Positions 17,251-26,041 are shown, counted from the stretch's first letter. The stretch is DNA of 37,792 nucleotides from Planctomycetaceae bacterium (GCA_015490875.1 WFWZ01000043.1:1-37792); one strand, 5' to 3'. Numbers and translations: made by a program. The notes: generated from the letters alone by a model not told the origin.

Positions 17251-18731
17251 CGCGCCACCTCCTCCTCTCGATAAAGCGGTGTTCCCGATCCGCTGCTGCC
17301 GGGAGCCAATTCCGCATTGACCTTCGGCAGCGAGCGCGCATGCCAGGCGATGACGTCGGCATACTGTGGATTTCCTGCTAGATTTCTCCACTCGTGAGGA
17401 TCTTGGCGGTGATCGTAGAGTTCCTCCGACCCGTCCGCGTACCGGATATATCGCCAGTGCTCCGAACGCACAGCATGATTGTTAGGCCCAAACGTGGTGA
17501 TCACCGGACGGTCCCACTCGGCATTCGCGTCACTCAACAGTGGCCGTAAACTTTGACCTTCCAGCTCGGGATGGGGAGGAAGTCCGCAACACTCCAGCAG
17601 CGTCGGGTAGACGTCGATCAGTCCCACCGGCCGACGGCACGTCGCGCCCTGGGCGACCCCGGGGCCAGCCATCCACAAGGGCGACCGTGTCGATTCTTCC
17701 CACAGCGACCGCTTCGCCCAACGCTGCTTCTCTCCGAGATGAAAACCATGGTCACTCCAGACGACAATGAGCGTATTCTCTGCCACTCCCGATTCGTCGA
17801 TCGCCTGCAAGACCGTCCCGACACACTGATCGACGAAGCTCACACATGCGAGATATGCCTGCACAGCATCTCGCCACTGGTGATGCTCGACGAACCAACG
17901 ATGGCGAGGCGCGGCTCCGCTATAGGTCAGTCGCAAGGCGAAGGGCGAAATATCGTTCAAGTCATCCAGCCGGACGGCAGGAAGCTGAACGTGATCACGC
18001 GGATAGAGGTCGAACCATTTCCGAGGCACATAGAGGGGGACATGAGGCAGTGAGAAGCCTACGGCCAAGAAGAACGGCCGATCGCTTTTCGCCAGCTCCC
18101 GGATCTGCCCAGCCGCCCACGCGGCCGTCTGAGCATCGGGAACCTCGGCGTCGCGGTCATACCACGCACCCCAGTCCCAAAGACGAGAACTTCCGGGCTT
18201 ATCATAACTCAGTTTTTGCTTCGGCCACCGCCGTGGGCCGCGCCGACCGATGACGTCGAACGACTCGCGGTCGACCTCAGCCAACTTTCCGTGAAACACC
18301 TTGCCCATCGTAGCCGTTCGATAGCCGGCTCGATGAAAGGTCTGAAACATCGTTTCTGCACGGGCCGTCTTGGGAGCGTCGCGCAAGAGAGGTCCCAGAA
18401 AGTAGACGCCCGTGGTGGATGGCCGCAACCCTGTCAGGAGGCTCACACGAGACGGGTTGCAAATGGGCGCCTGGCAGTGAGCGTTGGCGAAGCAGACACC
18501 GCGGCGAGCCAGAGCATCGAGGTGAGGGGTCTTGACTTGAGGATGCCCTCCATAACAACCCACCCAATCGTTTAGATCGTCGATAGCGATCATCACGATG
18601 TTGGGAGGCGGATCGCCGGCAGCGAGAACGCGCTCCCTATAGAAGACAGTGACGGCGACGATCGCCAACACGGACACGAGTTGCCGTAGACGAGATGAGG
18701 ACGGGAACAATCTATGAGGTATTCTCGTCAT
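17247..18731 (-). CDS. Sulfatase (iduronate-2-sulfatase-like), formylglycine type
   Basis: This 494-residue secreted sulfatase has a signal peptide (about 15-38) and the metal-binding 'PNIVMIAIDDLNDW' with Asp51 and Asp52. The active-site motif is CNPSR (91-95), whose Cys91 becomes formylglycine. Later elements include 'TATMGKVFHGK', 'WSDHGFHLGEKQRWAKRSLW' (Asp-His metal ligands) and a C-terminal 'RYIRYADGSEELYDHRQDPHE'. The pattern resembles iduronate-2-sulfatase-type enzymes that remove sulfate from glycans. It would act in the periplasm or outside the cell. Both ends overlap neighbours by 4 bases (ATGA), so it sits in a single transcript between an M15-type peptidase and the metal-efflux genes, which is an unusual partner set. 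The substrate is not identifiable from sequence alone. Confidence 0.93.
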   Translation of the reverse strand: MTRIPHRLFPSSSRLRQLVSVLAIVAVTVFYRERVLAAGDPPPNIVMIAIDDLNDWVGCYGGHPQVKTPHLDALARRGVCFANAHCQAPICNPSRVSLLTGLRPSTTGVYFLGPLLRDAPKTARAETMFQTFHRAGYRTATMGKVFHGKLAEVDRESFDVIGRRGPRRWPKQKLSYDKPGSSRLWDWGAWYDRDAEVPDAQTAAWAAGQIRELAKSDRPFFLAVGFSLPHVPLYVPRKWFDLYPRDHVQLPAVRLDDLNDISPFALRLTYSGAAPRHRWFVEHHQWRDAVQAYLACVSFVDQCVGTVLQAIDESGVAENTLIVVWSDHGFHLGEKQRWAKRSLWEESTRSPLWMAGPGVAQGATCRRPVGLIDVYPTLLECCGLPPHPELEGQSLRPLLSDANAEWDRPVITTFGPNNHAVRSEHWRYIRYADGSEELYDHRQDPHEWRNLAGNPQYADVIAWHARSLPKVNAELAPGSSGSGTPLYREEEVAR

Positions 18732-19558
18732 TTTCGGTCACCGATCGAGTCGCTTCGTGAAGTGCTCTTCCTGGGCTTTTCGATATGATAAGCTGGATCG
18801 GAAGGTGGAAGGATATAGTGGGATATCTTCCCTTGAACTTTCGCCCAATGCAGTGCTTCCTCGAAACGCTTCCGGTCAGTGATCGAAGAAGGAGCCACAT
18901 CGATCACGTCATGCGTGTCGCTGCAGTGCTTGGAGACTCGTGACGGACCGAGTTCCAGGATCTTCGCTCGCATGAGCGCAATCACCCGATCTCGAGGCTC
19001 CTGCGCGTGCGCCGCGTAGACGTCGATGACCTGGTCCCCGTTAGGACCGTATAGTTTCTTTTGGGAATCCACGCCATACCGCCGGATGTTGTCGTACATG
19101 ACTCGAGCCTGATCCGCGGGAGTCCGCACACCGCTGGTCACTCTGGCACTCGCCAATCCGGCTCGGTCCAAGATGGCCCGTAATGTCAGAAGTGCGTCGA
19201 TCGAAACGACGACATTCTGGTTGACGGAAAGTTCCAGAAGCGCCGCCCAAGTTTGGCCACCGACAATACCGTCGACTTCAAGTCCCGATTCGCGCTGAAA
19301 GCGCCGTACGGCTCGCTCGGTAGCAGGACCGAAAATGCCATCCACCTTCAGGTTGGGTGACGGCGATAACCGACGGTTGAGAAGCTTCTGTAGAACGCGA
19401 ATGGACTCAACGTGCTGCGTGTCTCCCCGCTGCAATACCGGCTCGATGCGCTGCGCTGCCGCGGAAACGGGAATAAGCGGCACGACGATGACGTCCACGA
19501 GGAGTCTCAGCAAGGTAGTTCGGGAAAGCACAGCGAGGCCTTTCCAGATGAACATCAC
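18728..19558 (-). CDS. Secreted peptidoglycan-binding protein with M15-like peptidase domain
   Basis: This 276-residue protein has an N-terminal hydrophobic signal (about 8-34). A peptidoglycan-binding domain (about 45-110) contains 'VDGIFGPATERAVRRFQRE' and a second 'VDGIVGGQTW'. A C-terminal domain resembles M15 (D-Ala-D-Ala carboxypeptidase/VanY-like) peptidases: 'ARVTSGVRTPADQARVMYD', then 'SKHCSDTHDVIDVAP' (199-213) and 'PAYHIE' near the end. His201, Asp210 and His248 could be zinc ligands. The spacing between His201 and Asp210 is about two residues longer than in typical M15 enzymes, so activity is uncertain. It probably acts on, or binds, the cell wall. It is the first gene of the operon leading into the sulfatase (4-base overlap) and the efflux pump. 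Confidence 0.8.
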   Translation of the reverse strand: MMFIWKGLAVLSRTTLLRLLVDVIVVPLIPVSAAAQRIEPVLQRGDTQHVESIRVLQKLLNRRLSPSPNLKVDGIFGPATERAVRRFQRESGLEVDGIVGGQTWAALLELSVNQNVVVSIDALLTLRAILDRAGLASARVTSGVRTPADQARVMYDNIRRYGVDSQKKLYGPNGDQVIDVYAAHAQEPRDRVIALMRAKILELGPSRVSKHCSDTHDVIDVAPSSITDRKRFEEALHWAKVQGKISHYILPPSDPAYHIEKPRKSTSRSDSIGDRK

Positions 19559-19931
19559 CGATCGTGAGTCTGGCTACGCAGTTTGTCGCCCGACTATCAT
19601 CTTCGACCAGGACCAGGGCTGAAAGATGCGGACCGCGTCGGCGTTCTCCAGCACGAGACCGCCCCCATTGTACCAGAACGCCGTCCTACCAGGAGCCTCC
19701 CGACCCGCGAAAAGGTGAACCGGGAATGCGGATCGTGTTATGGCGATTGCAAGAAACAGAAAAGGAGGCCGCAACGAGTCCGACTCCGCCTGCTCGGAAG
19801 ACTCGTTCCGGCCTCCCACAGAAACTCGGCCTCACGACGATCGCTCTCGAGAACGCCTGCCCACTCTAGGGGCGAGACGAACCCGCGTGAGTCGCCGGGC
19901 ACCGCAGATCCCCGCCCGTGGCTGCCAACGT
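19559..19931. other. Gene-free interval upstream of the peptidase operon
   Basis: These 373 bases lie between the start of the M15-type gene and the stop of the Cys/His-rich protein gene, both on the minus strand. Several short frames cross it on both strands. The best is an 81-codon minus-strand frame at 19574-19819, which has no recognisable motif or start signal. I see no terminator or tRNA. It probably carries the promoter of the operon, but no convincing -35/-10 pair was found. Confidence 0.5.
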
Positions 19932-20552
19932 TCAGTGGCTATGGCCATGTTTGTGGTCATGCTGATGGCCGTGTCTCTTATGAGAGTCTCCCTTTCGGAG
20001 TTTTTCGGCGTTGGCAAGCGTTTCTTTCGGGTTGGCCATTGCTTTTCGCTTACAGCCACCACAGCAGAGAAAAACGCTCTTTCCTCCGACATCGACCTTC
20101 ACTGGAGGCCCCATCAGCCCGAGCATGCTATCGGTGTTCACTGCACAGAACTTTTGTGCCTCAGCCGCGCGCCGGTCTTCGGCTGACAGTTTGGCTAGAT
20201 TGGCCGTGGCCCGGCGCAGTTTCTTGGCGGTCTGAACTGCCCCCTTCGGATTCTCCTTGACTTCGTCGATGCAGCCCTTGCAGCAGACGAACACCGATTC
20301 GCTTCCCACCGTCACCTTGATCGGCTTGCCGCTGGCTCCCAGCCGAGTCCTCACCATCATGGGGCAAAACCGCTGGCTCTCGGCCGCTTCCCGATCGGCG
20401 GCCGGCAGAGCCGCGAGGGATTTGGCGATCTTGGTCTCGTCCGACTTGCCATGGTCCTCCCCTTCGTGAGCGAACGTTAGAACCGCACTGAACAGCACCG
20501 CGATCAGACCGGCGGCAATGGGGGTGGCACGGCGGATTCGAAATCTAGTCAT
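19932..20552 (-). CDS. Secreted duplicated Cys-cluster protein with His-rich tail; probable metal-binding
   Basis: This 206-residue protein has a signal peptide (about 8-28, ending 'LTFAHEGEDHG'). Two copies of a roughly 70-residue repeat follow, each containing Cys-x26-Cys-Cys-x2-Cys: C63/C90/C91/C94 and C136/C163/C164/C167. Repeat core sequences are 'VFVCCKGCIDEVKENP' and 'VFLCCGGCKRKAMANP'. These resemble TRASH/YHS-type metal-binding modules. The C-terminus is a His-rich tail (KRHGHQHDHKHGHSH). Binding of Cu, Zn or similar in the periplasm is the likely job, and it fits with the RND efflux operon 373 bases downstream. I do not recognise a named family. The start ATG has AGGAGA eight bases upstream. 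A perfect 16-bp tandem repeat sits just upstream. Confidence 0.78.
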   Translation of the reverse strand: MTRFRIRRATPIAAGLIAVLFSAVLTFAHEGEDHGKSDETKIAKSLAALPAADREAAESQRFCPMMVRTRLGASGKPIKVTVGSESVFVCCKGCIDEVKENPKGAVQTAKKLRRATANLAKLSAEDRRAAEAQKFCAVNTDSMLGLMGPPVKVDVGGKSVFLCCGGCKRKAMANPKETLANAEKLRKGDSHKRHGHQHDHKHGHSH

Positions 20553-20608
20553 GACCGTCTTCTCCTGACTTCCTGAAGAATAAGAAACGAACTTGGCGGG
20601 ACGTCGGA

Positions 20609-20640
20609 ACGGTGCACTTTACGTACGGTGCACTTTACGT
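20609..20640. repeat. Perfect 16-bp tandem repeat (possible operator)
   Basis: ACGGTGCACTTTACGT occurs twice in direct succession (20609-20624 and 20625-20640). Each unit contains the palindrome GTGCAC, so two palindromes are spaced 16 bases apart, about 1.5 helical turns. The repeat lies 57-88 bases upstream of the start codon of the Cys/His-rich protein, where a metal-responsive regulator could bind. A chance tandem duplication is the alternative. Confidence 0.5.
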
Positions 20641-20770
20641 GTTGTGCCGACGCCTCGGTTGCCGACTTAGATGCGTCATCCGCCAAGGTTCTTCACGGGT
20701 CGGCTAGCAGTTTTCAGATTCATGGCCGGATGGAGAATAGCAAGAGGAAAGGGGGATCGATTCCTGTTGG

Positions 20771-21820
20771 CTATCGCTCCGGAGTCGAGCGAACCAATCC
20801 GGAGACGACATCGAGCGACAACGGAGAAAACGCACCGGCTCGATAGTGTTCGACGGCGATGGCCCCCATCACCGCATTGTCCGTGCACCAGTGAGGAGGA
20901 GCGATGTGGAGGTCGATCGACGCCTCCTCGGTCATTTCATTCAGCCGCTTGCGCAGCAGAGGATTCGCGGCAACGCCTCCCCCCACACAAAGTCGTTTGC
21001 GTCCAGCTGTTTCCAGCGCCAGAGCGGCCTTGGCGACAAGGCAGTCGACAACGGCTTCCTGAAAGCTGGCAGCCAGGTCCGCCTTCTCTTGCCGCGTCAG
21101 CGCCACCGCATGGACGTCCTTGTTGCCCGGTCCCGTGATGGCATACCGGACCGCTGTCTTCAAGCCACTGAAGCTGAAGGCGATCCGGTCCCGGTCCCGA
21201 AGAAAGGCTCGAGGAAAGCGATAGGCATTCGGGTCTCCTTCTGCCGCCAGCTTCGAGATGGCCGGTCCTCCGGGAAAGGGAAGCCCCAACATGGACGCGA
21301 CCTTGTCGAAGGCCTCACCGGCTGCATCGTCGATTGTTCCACCCAGCAGTCGGAAATCGGTCGCCGACCGGCAATCGTACAAGTGCGTATGACCGCCACT
21401 GACGACAAGACCGACACAAGGAAAGACGTCGATACCAGCCGCCATCCGGCAAGCATAGATGTGGGCGTGGAGGTGGTTGATGCCGATGAGTGGTTTTCCG
21501 AGCACCAACGCGATCGTCTTGGCGGCTGTCAGCCCTACGAGGAGAGACCCGATGAGCCCCGGTGTATGGGCGACCGCGACGGCATCAATCTCACTCCAGG
21601 TTAGATCAGCTTGGCGGAGGGCCTCTTCGAGCACCGGGAGTATGCGCTCCATGTGAGCTCGAGCCGCGATTTCGGGCACGACGCCCTGGTACGCCTCGTG
21701 CAATTTTTCTTGCGACGCGACCACGCTGGACAGAACCTCAAGCCGGTCCGTGACGACGGCGGCGGCCGTCTCGTCGCACGTCGTTTCGATCGTCAGCAGT
21801 CGTACGGGTGTATGGCTCAT
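20771..21820 (-). CDS. tsaD: tRNA N6-adenosine threonylcarbamoyltransferase TsaD
   Basis: This 349-residue Kae1/TsaD protein begins MSHTPVRLLTIETTCDETAA. It contains 'EIAARAH', 'AVAHTPGLIGSLLVGL', the metal-binding 'NHLHAH' (His116 and His120), 'GLVVSGGHTHLY', 'DDAAGEAFDKV', 'FSFSGLKTAVR', and 'CVGGGVAANPLLR' with a late 'DNAVMGA'. TsaD transfers threonylcarbamoyl onto A37 of tRNAs that read ANN codons; it is universal and essential, and works in the cytoplasm with TsaB and TsaE. The start is the ATG at 21820; the frame is open up to 21916 but that stretch lacks family residues. The gene diverges from the DUF1207 gene across about 250 bases that show no other gene. Confidence 0.97.
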   Translation of the reverse strand: MSHTPVRLLTIETTCDETAAAVVTDRLEVLSSVVASQEKLHEAYQGVVPEIAARAHMERILPVLEEALRQADLTWSEIDAVAVAHTPGLIGSLLVGLTAAKTIALVLGKPLIGINHLHAHIYACRMAAGIDVFPCVGLVVSGGHTHLYDCRSATDFRLLGGTIDDAAGEAFDKVASMLGLPFPGGPAISKLAAEGDPNAYRFPRAFLRDRDRIAFSFSGLKTAVRYAITGPGNKDVHAVALTRQEKADLAASFQEAVVDCLVAKAALALETAGRKRLCVGGGVAANPLLRKRLNEMTEEASIDLHIAPPHWCTDNAVMGAIAVEHYRAGAFSPLSLDVVSGLVRSTPER

Positions 21821-22072
21821 CCCAGATTGCGATTTCGATTCTAGCTGAAACGCCAAGCTTGCCGATATTAACGAAACCACGGTTGAACGGCATTGTAAGG
21901 CTTGGCGGTTCGGCACCGTCTTTTTTTCATAAAGGCTTTCCGACCGAAACCACCTTTTCCAAGCCCGCCATCTTGCCCACCTTCGGCAACCGATGGTTTT
22001 CCCTGTTCAGTCTCGGGCAAACTCAGTAAACTGGCAACCTCCAAGTCCTCGACGATCGGATACCACGCGACG

Positions 22073-23110
22073 ATGTTTCTACACGAGAAGTCAATGCGAA
22101 TTGCCCGATGCCGCGCGTGGTGGGCCCTGGTCGTCTGGGCAGGGCTTCTCGCAGCAGGCTTCGCCGCGCCTAGCGGCGCTGCTGAAACGGCCCCTTGGTT
22201 AAAGAGTTATGTCGACTGGGATGTCTACGAGACGACTGCCCATCCCTCGGCACTAGCACCGCTTCGCCTTTCGACGCTCGGTCCCACACCCCGCGTCTCC
22301 CCGATGCCATCGGCGGTGCGTGCCTCGTCTTATGGCGAATCGGAATCCGACATATGGCATTGGCAGCTCCTTCCCGCCGGCAACGCGTATCCCTCTTATC
22401 TGGCAGGCGTCCAAGAGCCTCGGATGCAGACGAACATCACGTGGGATGCGTCGGGAAAGTGGTATTGGGAGCCCGAATTGGGCGGCCGGATTGCCCTGCT
22501 GCGTTATGGCAACCAAGACATCTTTCGGCCGCAGGGATTCGAACTCGTCGCCGAGGGGGCTGCCATCGGGCGGCTCGATTTGGCCGAAAACGTCGATTTG
22601 ACGGGAGTCGACTTCCGAGGTGGACTCTACGGAGCCTACGCGCGGGGAAACCATGTGACCAAGTTCGGTTACTACCACATGAGTGCTCACCTCGGAGACG
22701 AGTTTCTGTTGAAGAATCCGACATTCCCCCGCCTCAATTGGGCTCGTGATGTCCTCATCCTGGGACACTCGATCTATCTCAGCCAAGATCTGCGGGTTTA
22801 CGGCGAGGTCGGATGGGCGTTCTATGCGGACGTAAGCAAGGAATGGGAGTTCCAGTTCGGCATCGAGTACGCTCCGGTCTACCCGACGTCGTTCCACGGG
22901 GCCCCCTTTGCTGCGTTCAACGTCCATTTGCGCGAGGAGGTCAACTTCGGAGGCAACTTGACCGCTCAAGCCGGATGGGCGTGGCGTTCCCCGGCCACAG
23001 CCGGACTCTTTCGGCTCGGCCTGCAATACTACAATGGCGAAAGCAGCCAGTTTTCCTTCTATGATCGGTTCGAGCAGCAACTGACCTTCGGCGTCTGGTA
23101 CGACTACTGA
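22073..23110 (+). CDS. DUF1207 family secreted protein (outer-membrane beta-barrel type)
   Basis: The 345-residue product matches the DUF1207 family of planctomycetes. It shows 'PSYLAGVQEPRMQTNITWD', 'GGRIALLRYGNQDIFRPQGF', 'GAAIGRLDL', 'TKFGYYHMSAHLGDEFLLKN', 'LRVYGEVGWAFYADVSKEWE', 'HLREEVNFGGNLTAQAGWAW' and the C-terminal 'LQYYNGESSQFSFYDRFEQQ' running to '...FGVWYDY'. The alternating pattern and aromatic C-terminus suggest an outer-membrane beta-barrel; the function is unknown. A signal peptide is clear (about residues 10-38). Two starts are possible: ATG 22073, used here, and ATG 22094, which has GAGAAG close upstream. It precedes lhgO by 120 bases on the same strand. Confidence 0.85.
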   Translation: MFLHEKSMRIARCRAWWALVVWAGLLAAGFAAPSGAAETAPWLKSYVDWDVYETTAHPSALAPLRLSTLGPTPRVSPMPSAVRASSYGESESDIWHWQLLPAGNAYPSYLAGVQEPRMQTNITWDASGKWYWEPELGGRIALLRYGNQDIFRPQGFELVAEGAAIGRLDLAENVDLTGVDFRGGLYGAYARGNHVTKFGYYHMSAHLGDEFLLKNPTFPRLNWARDVLILGHSIYLSQDLRVYGEVGWAFYADVSKEWEFQFGIEYAPVYPTSFHGAPFAAFNVHLREEVNFGGNLTAQAGWAWRSPATAGLFRLGLQYYNGESSQFSFYDRFEQQLTFGVWYDY

Positions 23111-23230
23111 ACGCCGCGGGCAGCTTGCTTCTCCCACCGGAGCGGGACCCCACTCGATCCGTTTCCGAAGACCGTCCCCCGGGACGGCACAGTCCAGGTT
23201 CCTAATCCACAGCCCCCAGAAGTGACATCT

Positions 23231-24433
23231 ATGCGTCAAGTGGATGTAGCGGTGATCGGAGGCGGGATTGTTGGGTTGGCCACGGCATGGCGGCTGTCAG
23301 AACGATTTCCCGGCGAGTCGATTGCGGTCTTCGAAAAAGAAAAAGAAGTCGGATTTCACCAGACCGGTCGCAATTCCGGAGTACTGCATACCGGCATCTA
23401 TTACCGTCCCGGCTCACTCAAAGCCCAGAATTGCCGAAGCGGCAAACAGGCGATGGAAACCTTCTGTCGCGAGCAGGGTATACCGTTCGAGATTTGTGGC
23501 AAGGTGATTGTGGCAACGGAGGAACGCGAGCTACCGGCCCTCGAGGAAATCGAACGGCGAGGAAAAGCCAATCAAGTCGCCTGCCGGCGCATCGACACCC
23601 AGACGCTGAAAGAGTTGGAACCGCATGCGCGCGGGATCGCCGCACTGCATGTCCCCGAAGCGGGAATCATCGACTTCCGGCAAGTGGCAAAGAAACTCGC
23701 GGAACTGTTGCAGTCGCAAGGACATTCGATCGTGACCGAACGTCGAGTCGTGCGAGTGACTGAGCGTTCTGACGGTGTCGAGTTAGAAACCCGGCGCGAC
23801 CGCTGGCAGGCTCGATGGGCAGTCAACTGCGGAGGCCTCTACTGCGATCGCATCGCCCGAATGGCCGGATTGCGGCCGGCGGTCCGCATCATTCCGTTTC
23901 GCGGCGAGTACTACGAGTTGAAGCGCGAGGCGCAGCAGCTCTGCCGCAATCTCATTTATCCGGTCCCCGACCCCAGGTTCCCGTTTCTAGGCGTCCACTT
24001 CACACGCATGATCCATGGAGGAGTCGAGTGCGGACCCAATGCCGTGCTCGCGTGGGCGCGAGAAGGCTACCGCAAGACGCAAGTGAACTTGCGGGAACTG
24101 GCGCAGACCCTCGCGTATCCCGGCTTTTGGCGACTGTCCCTTCGCTATTGGCGCACCGGGCTCGGGGAATATGTGCGGTCCTTCAGCAAACGCGCGTTTG
24201 TGAGAGCCCTGCGGAAGCTGGTCCCCGACGTGACGCGACAAGGACTGCGACCGGGGCGCGCCGGCGTGCGAGCTCAAGCGGTCACGCGGGACGGTGCGTT
24301 AGCCGACGATTTTCTGCTCGACGAATCCGAGCGCATGATCCACGTCCTCAATGCACCCTCGCCCGCCGCCACGTCGGCACTCAATATCGGACGCCTCATC
24401 GTCGATCGCCTGGCTGAAAAACGCCACCTCTGA
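23231..24433 (+). CDS. lhgO: L-2-hydroxyglutarate oxidase (LhgO-type FAD enzyme)
   Basis: This 400-residue FAD-dependent oxidoreductase begins with the dinucleotide fold VAVIGGGIVGLATAWRLSE. It carries the LhgO-specific 'GFHQTGRNSGVLHTGIYYRP' and 'SLKAQNCRSG', then 'EPHARGIAALHVPEAGIIDF', 'NCGGLYCDRIARMAG', 'PFRGEYYEL', 'FLGVHFTRMI' and 'GPNAVLAWAREGY'. The last part has 'RAGVRAQAVTRDG' and 'HVLNAPSPAATSALNIG'. It oxidises L-2-hydroxyglutarate to 2-oxoglutarate and feeds electrons to the respiratory chain; it is membrane-associated in other bacteria. The ATG at 23231 is preferred over a GTG at 23222. It lies just before glcDEF on the same strand, so the region handles 2-hydroxyacids. Confidence 0.93.
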   Translation: MRQVDVAVIGGGIVGLATAWRLSERFPGESIAVFEKEKEVGFHQTGRNSGVLHTGIYYRPGSLKAQNCRSGKQAMETFCREQGIPFEICGKVIVATEERELPALEEIERRGKANQVACRRIDTQTLKELEPHARGIAALHVPEAGIIDFRQVAKKLAELLQSQGHSIVTERRVVRVTERSDGVELETRRDRWQARWAVNCGGLYCDRIARMAGLRPAVRIIPFRGEYYELKREAQQLCRNLIYPVPDPRFPFLGVHFTRMIHGGVECGPNAVLAWAREGYRKTQVNLRELAQTLAYPGFWRLSLRYWRTGLGEYVRSFSKRAFVRALRKLVPDVTRQGLRPGRAGVRAQAVTRDGALADDFLLDESERMIHVLNAPSPAATSALNIGRLIVDRLAEKRHL

Positions 24434-24440
24434 TCGGCGT

Positions 24441-24459
24441 CCGTCTCGGCACGAGACGG
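24441..24459 (+). terminator. Hairpin directly after lhgO
   Basis: CCGTCTC (24441-24447) pairs with GAGACGG (24453-24459) around a 5-base loop, 8 bases after the lhgO stop. No T-run follows. It could slow or end transcription before glcD, which starts 131 bases later. Confidence 0.4.
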
Positions 24460-24589
24460 CAAGCCGGCAGGCGTCGTCGTCACGCCCCGTGTCGGCAGGG
24501 GTGGTCCGTAGTCAAAGTGGAGCCGATCTGCAACAATCGACCTCTGAGTCTTCGTCCTCCCGGTTTTCCCCGTTTGCCCCAGCGGTGCC

Positions 24590-26041
24590 ATGGCGTCTAC
24601 GTCCGATACAACGGTTCCCGCTCGAATCCTTTCCACCCTTCAGAAGATCGTCGGCAACCGGCATGTTCTCTCGTCGCGTTCGGAACGGCTCGTGTACGAG
24701 TGCGACGGTTTTACGCTGGAGAAGAACACGCCCGATGTCGTCGTCTTCCCTCGCACCACGGAAGAAATCGCCCAGATCGTGCGCCTGTGCCATGAACATG
24801 GCGTCCCCGTGCTGCCGCGGGGAGCGGGAACGAGTCTCGCCGGCGGAGGCTTGCCGGTCGGCGGTGGCGTGCTTGTCGTGTTGACGCGCATGAAAGACAT
24901 CCTGGAGATCCACCCCGACGATCGCTACGCGGTTGTCGAGCCGGGATGTGTCAACGTCTGGCTGTCGCTGGCTCTTCGCGGTACCGGCCTGCATTATGCT
25001 CCCGATCCATCCAGCCAGGGAGCATGTACGATCGGCGGCAATGTGGCGACCAACTCCGGAGGCCCGCATACGCTGAAGTATGGCGTCACCGTGAATCATG
25101 TCCTGGCCGTGGAAGTCGTCCTGGCCGATGGTGAAGTCGTCGTCTTGGGAAGTCCGGCCGAAGATACTCCCGGTTTGGATCTCCTGGGAGCGATGGTGGG
25201 AAGCGAAGGGACCTTGGGAATCGTGACCAAGGTTTGGGTGCGTTTGACACCCGACCCTCAGGGCTACCGTACCATGCTGGCGATCTTCGATTCGGTCGAC
25301 GATGCCACGACGGCGATCAGTCGGATCATCGGAGCCGGCATCATCCCGGCAGCTTTGGAGATGATGGATCAGGGAATCATCGAAGCCGTGGAGGCGGCCT
25401 TCCAGTTCGGATTCCCGCTCGACGCCGGCGCCGTCCTGCTCATCGAAGTCGACGGACTTGAAGCCGGTCTCGATCGCCAGCAACAAGATGTGACGCAACT
25501 GTGTCGTGACTGCCGGGCGAGGGAAGTACGTGTGGCAGCCGATGCGCGCGAGCGCATGCGGCTGTGGAAGTGCCGGAAGGAAGCATTCGGCGCCATCGGG
25601 AGACTCAGTCCCAGTTATTGCACGCAGGACGGCGTCGTCCCTCGCACACAGCTTCCTGAAATCCTCCGTCGCATTCGCGAGACCGGCGAGAAGTATCGCC
25701 TGCGGATCGTCAACGTCTTCCACGCCGGTGACGGCAACATCCACCCGATCCTGCTTTTCGACGAGCGGGACTCCGATCAGGTCGACCGAGTGCTGCGAGC
25801 AAGCCATGAGATTCTCTCAGCATGTTTGGAGCTCGGAGGAAGTGTCACGGGAGAACATGGAATCGGCGTCGAAAAGATCGGGTTCATGGATCAGATGTTT
25901 TCCTCATCCGACCTCGAGGCCATGCACGCTTTGCGGCAGGCGTTCAATCCTCGCGGGCTACTCAGCCCCGGGAAACTCCTTCCGACGGCTGGCGCTTGCG
26001 GTATCGAGCAGCGGCATCCGGGGCGACGCGCCGCACTTTAG
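24590..26041 (+). CDS. glcD: Glycolate oxidase subunit GlcD (FAD-binding)
   Basis: This 483-residue FAD-linked oxidase has the PCMH-type FAD domain: 'PDVVVFPRTTEEIAQIVRLC', 'PVLPRGAGTSLAGGGLPV', 'VVEPGCVNVWLSLAL', 'YAPDPSSQGACTIGGNVATN' and 'GGPHTLKYGVT'. The C-terminal cap includes 'NVFHAGDGNIHPILLFD' and 'GGSVTGEHGIGVEKIGFM', which carry conserved histidines for substrate and metal. It oxidises glycolate (or another 2-hydroxyacid such as D-lactate) to the oxoacid, with electrons passed through the GlcF iron-sulfur subunit to quinones. glcE follows after 73 bases and glcF after that, which gives the complete three-subunit enzyme. Confidence 0.94.
   Translation: MASTSDTTVPARILSTLQKIVGNRHVLSSRSERLVYECDGFTLEKNTPDVVVFPRTTEEIAQIVRLCHEHGVPVLPRGAGTSLAGGGLPVGGGVLVVLTRMKDILEIHPDDRYAVVEPGCVNVWLSLALRGTGLHYAPDPSSQGACTIGGNVATNSGGPHTLKYGVTVNHVLAVEVVLADGEVVVLGSPAEDTPGLDLLGAMVGSEGTLGIVTKVWVRLTPDPQGYRTMLAIFDSVDDATTAISRIIGAGIIPAALEMMDQGIIEAVEAAFQFGFPLDAGAVLLIEVDGLEAGLDRQQQDVTQLCRDCRAREVRVAADARERMRLWKCRKEAFGAIGRLSPSYCTQDGVVPRTQLPEILRRIRETGEKYRLRIVNVFHAGDGNIHPILLFDERDSDQVDRVLRASHEILSACLELGGSVTGEHGIGVEKIGFMDQMFSSSDLEAMHALRQAFNPRGLLSPGKLLPTAGACGIEQRHPGRRAAL

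Noticed and set aside
19574..19819. 81-codon minus-strand frame with a hydrophobic segment
   Set aside because: No ribosome-binding site or family resemblance; its composition fits random GC-rich sequence.
22253..23239. 328-codon minus-strand frame antisense to the DUF1207 gene
   Set aside because: The DUF1207 reading is strongly family-like, and the reverse frame has no signature.
24512..25807. 431-codon minus-strand frame antisense to glcD
   Set aside because: glcD is certain; this frame has no recognisable domain.
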